A stretch of 64,000 nt of DNA from Bacteroidia bacterium (GTDB taxonomy: Bacteria > Bacteroidota > Bacteroidia > Bacteroidales > Dysgonomonadaceae). Under the pieces are notes generated by a model. The model saw nothing but the letters and a program-made list of their open reading frames with translations, searched no databases and was not told where the DNA came from. Both the position numbers and the translations under genes were made by a program. Each line of letters starts with the position of its first letter. Within the stretch, counting starts at the first letter, position 1. Of the stretch, positions 8,334 through 14,654 are shown in pieces. The DNA is taken from NCBI GenBank assembly GCA_030538215.1, contig JAUNUM010000001.1, positions 63,472 through 127,471 on the forward strand, written 5' to 3'.

Positions 8334-8870
8334 CTATTTCAACCCTTTAAAAAAATCCCAAATCACAATTCCCGCCGTTACCGAAACATTGAGCGAATGC
8401 TTGGTGCCGTATTGCGGAATTTCGATACATCCATCCGAGTGGTCAATTACGGTTTGTTGCACGCCGTGCACTTCGTGACCGAGAACGATGACATATTTTT
8501 TGTTTTTGTCGAATTGAAAGGTTTCCAACGAAATACTGTTTTCGGTTTGTTCGATGGAGAAAATAGTGTAGCCTTCGGCTTTCAATTCTTTAATCGCCGA
8601 TAAAGTTTCCTCGAAATACCGCCATTTCATCGAATCTTCGGCGCCGAGAGCGGTTTTGTGGATTTCGACATTGGGTGGCGTGGCAGTGATTCCGCAAAGA
8701 ATGATTTCTTGCACCCGAAACGCGTCGCTCGTGCGAAAAACCGAACCGATATTGTTCTGGCTGCGCACATTATCGAACACGACCACCAAAGGGATTTTTT
8801 TCGCTTCCTGAAATTCTTCGATACTGATGCGATTGAGTTCTTCAACGTTGAGTTTTCTTCGTTTGGTCAT
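8334..8870 (-). CDS. SpoU/TrmH-family RNA 2'-O-methyltransferase
   Basis: The 178-residue protein carries the three SPOUT motifs: NIGSVFRTSDAF near residue 45, VIVLGHEVHGV near 130, and PQYGTKHSLNVSVTAGI, which forms the SAM-binding knot. It would methylate a ribose 2'-OH in tRNA or rRNA; the target cannot be told from sequence. The ATG at 8870 is preferred to a TTG five codons upstream, which overlaps the end of the toxin pseudogene. The last 65 bp of the gene are duplicated 0.9 kb downstream. Confidence 0.88.
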   Translation of the reverse strand: MTKRRKLNVEELNRISIEEFQEAKKIPLVVVFDNVRSQNNIGSVFRTSDAFRVQEIILCGITATPPNVEIHKTALGAEDSMKWRYFEETLSAIKELKAEGYTIFSIEQTENSISLETFQFDKNKKYVIVLGHEVHGVQQTVIDHSDGCIEIPQYGTKHSLNVSVTAGIVIWDFFKGLK

Positions 8871-8877
8871 ATATTGG

Positions 8878-9182
8878 TCAATCAATTATAAGAGCAGATG
8901 GAACAATTCTTAGTATATAAACAAAATTGGAGTAAATTGAGTAGATGATGGTCATTTTTTTAAAGTTAACACAGCGTACATTATCCCCGAATTGTTTAAA
9001 ATAGCCACTCTCTTGCAACCGATATATTTCGGCGGAACGAGAAACAGAGTGAATTGCGTTCTCTAATCCATCAATATATCGATGGCTGTTAGGATACTTT
9101 TGTATTCGGCTACAATAAAATCAAACAAATCATCAATGTCTGATTTTGCTTTATCGGATACGACAACCCGATATTTTTTCAT
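8878..9182 (-). pseudogene. frameshifted RelE/ParE-like toxin
   Basis: Reading from the ATG at 9182 gives MKKYRVVVSDKAKSDIDDLF and 39 residues before a stop at 9063-9065. Shifting frame at about 9083 restores the rest, with IDGLENAIHSVSRSAEIYRL, a NFKKMTIIYSIY strand and a stop at 8878. The whole lines up with the intact toxin at 18205-18519 (EYKSILTA with EYKAPLTA, KKMTIIYSIY with KNMTFVYCIY). One missing base explains the break. The start overlaps the antitoxin stop as ATGA. A sequencing error would be the alternative explanation. Confidence 0.82.
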
Positions 9183-9376
9183 TTCTTGGAATAATGTTGC
9201 TCAACTCTTTCACGTAAGTCGGCAAACGCCTCTTGCACTGTGTACAGCTTTTCTCCTTCCAATTCTTCGGGAATCGGATATTCAAGTTTGGCTACTTTGG
9301 GATGATTTTTTAGATTACGCAGGATGCGACGTCCTGTCGGTCCACTTGTATCTATTTTTGCTATTACGATTGACAT
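9179..9376 (-). CDS. putative antitoxin of a RelE/ParE-type system
   Basis: The 65-residue protein shares the pattern I-D/N-T...GRR...N.P.V..L..P.P..EK.YTV.E with the antitoxin at 17990-18208. Such small acidic-ended proteins directly upstream of a ParE-like gene are typical type II antitoxins. Its stop overlaps the start of the toxin pseudogene by ATGA. It remains open although its partner is broken. Confidence 0.7.
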   Translation of the reverse strand: MSIVIAKIDTSGPTGRRILRNLKNHPKVAKLEYPIPEELEGEKLYTVQEAFADLRERVEQHYSKK

Positions 9377-9438
9377 GATTATAATCTGTTCTTTTTTTAC
9401 AAAGATACTATTTTCCCATTAAAAACATTCTTTTCCGT

Positions 9439-10167
9439 CTATTTAACAACTGCTCTCACCGCAAACCAAATATGATGCATAAATGTGGAAGCTTGTCCGT
9501 AATATTTTGCCATAATTCGGTAACGTTCTTTCAACGAGGCTTTTCGGTTGGCGGTGGTCATTCCTTCATTGAGATAATTGATAAGCGTGAGGCGCGTGTT
9601 GTGAATAAGCGTAACTTTTTTCATCATCCGTACTGCCCAATCGAAATCGGACGAAAAGCGATACTGTAAATCGTACGGCTCAAAAATCGATCGTTTTACG
9701 ATAAATGCCTGATGACAAACCAACATGCCTTGTTTAAAGCTTTTCCATGTGAGAACTTCGGGAACTTGCAAACGACGCATGTGTAAGAACTTGCCATCGT
9801 TATCTACAATAGCTGTTTCGCCATATAAAATATCGGGGAATTTGCTTTCAGAAAAGGATTGGAATATTTTTTCAACCGTTTGTGCATCAAAAAACGTATC
9901 GCCCGCATTCAAAAAGCAGAGATAATCGCCCGTAGCCATTGTTGCCGCCTTGTTCATGGCATCGTACAAACCTTTGTCGGGTTCGCTTATCCAATGCAAA
10001 TTTTCGTTTTCGTATTTGCGGATTAAATCCCCCGTTCCATCTTTCGATTTTCCGTCCACAATCACATGCTCAATGTGCGGATAAGTTTGCTCGTGTACGC
10101 TTTTTAGTGTGCGTTCCAGCGTGCGTTCGGCGTTGTAAGTAACAGTTATGACGGATAATTTAAGCAT
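9439..10167 (-). CDS. glycosyltransferase family 2
   Basis: The 242-residue protein has the GT-A fold of GT2: LSVITVTYNAERTLERTLKSV at the start, VDGKSKDGT, and LNAGDTFFD as the nucleotide-sugar/metal motif near residue 90. It transfers a sugar from an activated donor; substrate unknown. It resembles the short GT2 enzymes (WcaA-type) of polysaccharide clusters. It is the last of four co-directional genes and its start overlaps the preceding GT4 gene by 8 bp. Confidence 0.88.
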   Translation of the reverse strand: MLKLSVITVTYNAERTLERTLKSVHEQTYPHIEHVIVDGKSKDGTGDLIRKYENENLHWISEPDKGLYDAMNKAATMATGDYLCFLNAGDTFFDAQTVEKIFQSFSESKFPDILYGETAIVDNDGKFLHMRRLQVPEVLTWKSFKQGMLVCHQAFIVKRSIFEPYDLQYRFSSDFDWAVRMMKKVTLIHNTRLTLINYLNEGMTTANRKASLKERYRIMAKYYGQASTFMHHIWFAVRAVVK

Positions 10168-11389
10168 TGTATAATTCTATATATCTTTTCGCGATATGCT
10201 CTTGTGCATATTCCGACAACACTTTCTCGCGTGCGTTTGTCGAAAGCGTTTCGGAGTCGGCTTTGTAGAGTGTCCAAAGCAAGCCGTTGGCAAGCTCTTC
10301 AGCACTTTTGTAGGTTGCCACATATCCGTTTTTTCCGTGTGAAATCATTTCGGGAATGCCTCCAATATCGAAGCCTACGCAGGGTGTTCCGCACGCCATC
10401 GCTTCCATAATGGTATTGGGCAAATTCTCTTGCAACGATGGCGTAACAAACACATCGGCAGCGTTATATACATCGAGCATATTTTCGGGAGCTATGAATC
10501 CGAGGCTGTGGGCAGGCAGCGAAAGTTGTTTTTCGAGTTCTTTGCCGTTATTTCCGGCAATGAGAAACAGCACATTGTTGGGATGTTGTGCCATTATTTC
10601 ACTTGCTTTTGCCAAATATTCCATTCCTTTTCGCGGATCGGAGGTTTTTACTGCGGCGAAAAGCACGATTTTTTTATCGTCGGGCAGGTTCATTTTTTTT
10701 CGAACTTCTGATTTGTCTTTAGGGAAATAGATACGTGTATCGATTGGGTTGGGAATGGTAACGACCGAATGTTCTTTGGTTAACGGACTTTTTTCGGCTA
10801 AGCTTTTGAGCCAATTGCTGCATGCGACGAAGGTAATTTTTCCGTTTTTATAAGCAGTTTGCTTTTTGAGAAAAACTTGATGCGACAAATCGTTTTGTGA
10901 AGCCGAAACCAAATAGGGGCACGAACCGCACGATTTTTCGTAGTTTTTGCAAACACCCGCGTGGTGGCAAATTCCTGTAAATGCCCACATATCGTGCATC
11001 GTCCACACTATCTTTTTGCCGGAGGCAAGAATTTTCCCGATTTCATCAACAGAAAGCATCCCTTGATTATTCCAATGTAAATGAATGACATCGGCTTGTG
11101 TAAATTCGGGTGGTGAGGTAATAGATATTCCTGTATTGGCGATGGAAATATCGAATAAATTCTCTCTCGATAATCGGTTTTTTAGAAAAATCTTTCCCCG
11201 TTCCCAATAAAAGTTCCATTTATTTTTGTGTTCACTTCCAACCTGAAATACGGTGTCACTCCCCGATAGTTTTTCACGCACAATCATCTTGGCATTTACA
11301 CCATTGGCATTGAGCGCGTTCATTAATCGGAATGCGGCTATTGCAGCGCCGCCGTGAATGTCGGATGTGCTTACAATGAGTACGTTCAT
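10160..11389 (-). CDS. glycosyltransferase family 4
   Basis: The 409-residue protein has a GT-B fold. The N-terminal domain opens VLIVSTSDIHGGAAIAAFRL and contains a cluster of Cys (HHAGVCKNYEKSCGSCP, about residues 140-156) often seen in WcaC-like enzymes. The C-terminal domain has the retaining GT4 block SLQENLPNTIMEAMACGTPC with the E-x7-E pair. It probably adds a hexose to a surface glycan. It overlaps the following GT2 gene and follows the next gene by 5 bp. Confidence 0.88.
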   Translation of the reverse strand: MNVLIVSTSDIHGGAAIAAFRLMNALNANGVNAKMIVREKLSGSDTVFQVGSEHKNKWNFYWERGKIFLKNRLSRENLFDISIANTGISITSPPEFTQADVIHLHWNNQGMLSVDEIGKILASGKKIVWTMHDMWAFTGICHHAGVCKNYEKSCGSCPYLVSASQNDLSHQVFLKKQTAYKNGKITFVACSNWLKSLAEKSPLTKEHSVVTIPNPIDTRIYFPKDKSEVRKKMNLPDDKKIVLFAAVKTSDPRKGMEYLAKASEIMAQHPNNVLFLIAGNNGKELEKQLSLPAHSLGFIAPENMLDVYNAADVFVTPSLQENLPNTIMEAMACGTPCVGFDIGGIPEMISHGKNGYVATYKSAEELANGLLWTLYKADSETLSTNAREKVLSEYAQEHIAKRYIELYNA

Positions 11390-11394
11390 CGGGG

Positions 11395-12288
11395 TTATAT
11401 TTTTAGATGTTTGCGAATGCGTCTTCTCACTTTAGCCCAAAATCCGGTAGTTTTTATGTAGTATCTCTCAAACGAAATGCGTGCCTGTGGGTTTTCTTCA
11501 ACCTCCGACACATCAATGGAGAGCTTTTGCGTGTAAAGAGGTGTCGAGTAGATCTCTTGCGTGCCACTGTGGGTACCCGTACCATCGAATCCGATGTTTT
11601 GCACCAATGATTTGCCTGCATTGAGCGAGAGTATATCGTTGAGAAAAAGCGATGCATTCCATCGAATAGCCCAGGAGTTATTGAAGCCCTTCGTTTGCCG
11701 ACGAAGCATGCGTGTGTAGCGATAACTACCGTTGAAATCGAAGGTTTTGGTGAGTCTTCTGCGTTGCAACTCATCCAAAAGAGCTTTTCCGTCGGGATTA
11801 AAATATTTCCATGCACGTTGCCAAGTAGCCCAGCCCCAGCTGCCTGTCCATTTTATGAGAAATGCGTCAGGTAAATTCAAGTCGGGATAACAGAAAGCGT
11901 GAATGTGTCCTATCTTTTCTTCTTGTTCAAACTCATCGAGCGCTTCGTTCATAAAGGTAAGGAACCACGGCGAAGTTATCAAGTCATCTTCCAGCACAAT
12001 TACTTTTCCATGTTTATTAATTACTTGCGTAACACCTTCGATAATATTTTTAGCCAATCCCCAGTTGTCTCTGTTTTCAACAATATGAATCTGTTTAAAT
12101 CCATTGATGTTGTGGATTATTTTCCGCACTTTTTCTACTTCCGCTTTGTCGAAGTTGTTTTTATATCCATCAGAAAAAACATACAATTCGCTCTCGCCGC
12201 AGAGCTTGTTGTTGAGCAAGGCATTCAGCGTTTGTAGTGTGTGCTGAGGGCGGTTGTACGTAAATAATAGGATAGGGGCTAATGACAT
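11395..12288 (-). CDS. glycosyltransferase, GT2-like (GT-A fold)
   Basis: The 297-residue protein starts LAPILLFTYNRPQHTLQTLNAL, contains VIVLEDDLITSPWFLTFMNEAL (the EDD acting as a DxD-type motif near residue 97) and a WTGSWGWATWQRAWKYF block. This pattern is found in bacterial GT2/GNT-I-like sugar transferases. It lies between the MBL gene (17 bp) and the GT4 gene (5 bp), so the three transferases probably build one oligosaccharide. Confidence 0.8.
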   Translation of the reverse strand: MSLAPILLFTYNRPQHTLQTLNALLNNKLCGESELYVFSDGYKNNFDKAEVEKVRKIIHNINGFKQIHIVENRDNWGLAKNIIEGVTQVINKHGKVIVLEDDLITSPWFLTFMNEALDEFEQEEKIGHIHAFCYPDLNLPDAFLIKWTGSWGWATWQRAWKYFNPDGKALLDELQRRRLTKTFDFNGSYRYTRMLRRQTKGFNNSWAIRWNASLFLNDILSLNAGKSLVQNIGFDGTGTHSGTQEIYSTPLYTQKLSIDVSEVEENPQARISFERYYIKTTGFWAKVRRRIRKHLKI

Positions 12289-12305
12289 GACTAACTCGTT
12301 TTTAT

Positions 12306-13121
12306 TTATAATTCGACTTTGGCAGATAAAACATTTCTACGGAAAACGTCAATATTTACTTCAATTCCACTGTTGATAAGTTCGTTTTTTACAGTCTGAT
12401 AAGCCAATTCGGGATTATTGTTGTCGCCACTGAGATGACAAAGCCATATATTTTTTGTTTTCTCAGAACAATTTTCTGCAAGAAATCGTGCGGTTTGGCT
12501 GTTGCTAATGTGTCCCGTTCCGTTTGTGATACGTCGTTTCAGGTGTGTCGGATAACGTCCGTTGCGTAGCATTTGTTCATCGTAATTGCTTTCGATGACA
12601 ATGTGATTTGCTTTTTTCACATATTCCGAAATTTCATCGGTAGTAATGCCAATATCGGTAGCGAGCATCATTTTGTGGTTGCCAAACTCAAAAAAATATC
12701 CGGCATTATCGTTACTATCGTGAGGCACATCGAATGCGGTAATACGAAAATCTTCAATTTGAAATGATTTTCCTTTCTCAATAATTCGTTTGTTTATGCC
12801 GTTAATTGTGTTTTTTATTAACGGACAGTTGCGAATGCCCCGATGCACTTTTTCTGTTGTATAAACCGGAATATTGAGCTTTTCGGCCAAATATGCGGCC
12901 GATTTTATATGGTCGTAATGGTCGTGCGTGATGAGAAGAGCGTAAATGGTAGAGAAATCGATTCCGTGTTCGCCAAGGCGTTTTTTGATGACGCGCGGAC
13001 CCAATCCGGCATCGATAAGCATACCGTAGTGGCTGTTGCCAAGGTAATAACAATTACCGCAACTACCGCTGCTGAGGCTGAAAAAAGAAAATCTATCGGA
13101 TGAAAATAGGTTGTATTGCAT
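12306..13121 (-). CDS. MBL-fold metallohydrolase, WalJ/YycJ-like
   Basis: The 271-residue protein has the metallo-beta-lactamase fold: SLSSGSCGNCYYLG at residues 15-28, THDHYDH (H66, H68, D70, H71) as the metal site, a later DVPHDSNDNAGYFFE block and HISNSQTARFL. The closest family is the WalJ (YycJ) group, linked to nucleic-acid processing and the cell-division checkpoint in Firmicutes; its substrate is not settled. It heads the operon with three glycosyltransferases. The -7 box lies only 8 bp before the ATG and no other in-frame start is available before the fold, so the mRNA leader must be very short. Confidence 0.85.
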   Translation of the reverse strand: MQYNLFSSDRFSFFSLSSGSCGNCYYLGNSHYGMLIDAGLGPRVIKKRLGEHGIDFSTIYALLITHDHYDHIKSAAYLAEKLNIPVYTTEKVHRGIRNCPLIKNTINGINKRIIEKGKSFQIEDFRITAFDVPHDSNDNAGYFFEFGNHKMMLATDIGITTDEISEYVKKANHIVIESNYDEQMLRNGRYPTHLKRRITNGTGHISNSQTARFLAENCSEKTKNIWLCHLSGDNNNPELAYQTVKNELINSGIEVNIDVFRRNVLSAKVEL

Positions 13122-13129
13122 TGTAATTG

Positions 13130-13137
13130 CAAAGATA
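13130..13137 (-). promoter_or_regulatory. -7 box of the MBL-glycosyltransferase operon
   Basis: TATCTTTG on the minus strand ends 8 bp before the ATG at 13121, implying a leader of only a few bases. Confidence 0.6.
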
Positions 13138-13209
13138 TAAAGAATGTACGATATCAGATTTACGATTTACGATTTTTTCAAAAATGCGCCATTCTATACA
13201 AAAAACATG

Positions 13210-13217
13210 TACCTTTG
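13210..13217 (+). promoter_or_regulatory. -7 box upstream of the DUF4304 gene
   Basis: TACCTTTG matches TAnnTTTG. It is 76 bp before the TTG start and 27 bp outside the left inverted repeat of the cassette, so the promoter may belong to the host locus rather than to the inserted segment. Confidence 0.55.
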
Positions 13218-13292
13218 CAATAGGTAACTTTAACAAAGAAAACGTTAGCGGTCAGGCTAAACAGACATTCCGTAACAAAAAGAAAAATAAAA

Positions 13293-14000
13293 TTGGGACT
13301 TTTCGACATATTTAAAAGGCAAGACAAATCTAAAAGTGAAACTGAAAAATCAGCAACACCGACAGATTTTAAAACTCAACTTGACATAGTTGAAAAAGAC
13401 GTATTTATCAAACTCAAACCACTTGGCTTCAAGAAAAACGGCAGGACATTTAACAGACGACTTGACGATGGAATAATTCAAGTGATAAACTTTCAAAGCG
13501 GACAATATCCGATTGGACAAGGTTATGAAATACCGGGACTACGAGAAAATTTGTATGGAAAGTTTGTTATTAACCTTGGAGTTTGTATTGAAAGTCTTTA
13601 CAAATTTCAATTTCCGACAGAAGACAAAAAGTATTACAAAGAATATGACTGCCAAATCAGGAGCAGACTCGGAACTTTATTAACAGGACAAGACCATTGG
13701 TGGACGATTACGGACGACAACACGGAAATTACACAAGAAATTATTGAAGGAATTGAAACAAAAGCTTTTGAATGGTTTTGGGGTTTAGACACAAAAGCAA
13801 AAATAATCTCAAATAACGGACAACTACCTTATGACGCTACACCAAGAGCAAAGTTGGACATTGCGTTAATTGTATGGTTTGACGACAAAGTGAAAGGCTC
13901 AGAATTATTCAAAGATTACTATCACAACATTCAACCAGCTAAATCTTCACACAAAGAATACGTTAAAGACTTAGCACAAGAATTAAAAATTGAACTATGA
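13293..14000 (+). CDS. DUF4304 domain protein
   Basis: The 235-residue protein begins MGLFDIFKRQDKSKSE from a TTG codon; MGLFDIFK is a common start for such proteins and no ATG is in phase nearby. Residues about 28-180 match the DUF4304 layout (VFIKLKPLGFKKNGRTFNRR, then INFQSGQY and FVINLGVCIE). The function of this domain is unknown. Codon use is AT-rich with many GAC and GGA codons, unlike the neighbouring MBL and DPP genes. It is the only gene between the inverted repeats at 13244 and 14008, which suggests acquisition as a cassette. Confidence 0.75.
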   Translation: MGLFDIFKRQDKSKSETEKSATPTDFKTQLDIVEKDVFIKLKPLGFKKNGRTFNRRLDDGIIQVINFQSGQYPIGQGYEIPGLRENLYGKFVINLGVCIESLYKFQFPTEDKKYYKEYDCQIRSRLGTLLTGQDHWWTITDDNTEITQEIIEGIETKAFEWFWGLDTKAKIISNNGQLPYDATPRAKLDIALIVWFDDKVKGSELFKDYYHNIQPAKSSHKEYVKDLAQELKIEL

Positions 14001-14025
14001 CGACAAAAGCCCGAACCGCTAACAT

Positions 14026-14137
14026 CGTATTGGCAATAGTGGGGCGGACAGTAATAAATTCAACATTTGTAATACTATGAGGCATTTGTGCAAATGTTGG
14101 GCTGAAGTTTTTCAAATGCCCCACCATCGCCAATACG
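14026..14137. repeat. large imperfect hairpin at the cassette end
   Basis: The 20-base arms CGTATTGGCAATAGTGGGGC (14026-14045) and GCCCCACCATCGCCAATACG (14118-14137) pair at 18 of 20 positions. Inside them CAACATTTG and CAAATGTTG form a second perfect stem. No T-run follows, so it is not a usual terminator. Confidence 0.85.
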
Positions 14138-14237
14138 TAAACCGTTTTATGAAACGAGCATGATAATCATTTTCACACATGTAGATGATTAAAGCGAGTT
14201 CCATACGATACATTTGAAAATAAATAATTTTAATCGT

Positions 14238-14654
14238 ATGAAAAAATATAAGATTTTTGTTTCACGAAAAGAGTGGGCGTTTATTATCGTATTAATGGTT
14301 TTGATAGTGTTTTTAGTGCTTTGGTTTTATGTTGGAAAAGAGAGGGAACCATGGGTGTTGCTTTTTCAGTTGCCTTGGATGGTATTAATATTTCTAATCC
14401 AAGCAAAAGAGGTTAGGTTGTATGATAACGATACGCTCGAACTTCGTCAGTATATCAGAAACAAAGCGTTTAAACCTATTTCTGTGCAGCAAATTTCTTC
14501 CTTTAAGCGCGACAGTAAAAATAAAAACAAACTTATCCTTATATATCATCGCGACCAACTTCGGGGCGATTGGACAATTCGCCTATCGGAAAAAGATATC
14601 GACGCGTTAATATCTGAATTAACACGTCGAAATCCGGCTATTGTGGAGTTGTAA
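14238..14654 (+). CDS. small membrane protein, PH-like C-terminus
   Basis: The 138-residue protein has two transmembrane helices (about residues 12-33 and 40-55) and a C-terminal beta-rich cytoplasmic part (VRLYDNDTLELRQYIRNKAF...WTIRLSEKDIDALISEL). This layout is seen in small bacterial PH-domain membrane proteins. Function unknown. The ATG at 14238 is preferred to a TTG eight codons upstream. Its last 109 bp overlap, on the opposite strand, the end of the dipeptidyl peptidase gene. Confidence 0.65.
   Translation: MKKYKIFVSRKEWAFIIVLMVLIVFLVLWFYVGKEREPWVLLFQLPWMVLIFLIQAKEVRLYDNDTLELRQYIRNKAFKPISVQQISSFKRDSKNKNKLILIYHRDQLRGDWTIRLSEKDIDALISELTRRNPAIVEL

Larger units (their letters stand above)
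13244..14137. mobile_element. putative single-gene cassette with inverted-repeat ends and a foldable 3' element
   Basis: GTTAGCGGTCAGGCT at 13244-13258 is an imperfect inverted copy of AGCCCGAACCGCTAAC at 14008-14023. They frame the DUF4304 gene. The right repeat continues into a long imperfect hairpin at 14026-14137. No recombinase is encoded. Classical attC end motifs (RYYYAAC and GTTRRRY) are not matched. Confidence 0.45.

Noticed and set aside
14008-14137. integron attC site
   Set aside because: The structure folds like an attC, but the end motifs do not fit RYYYAAC and GTTRRRY and no IntI is present. Kept only as an attC-like structure.
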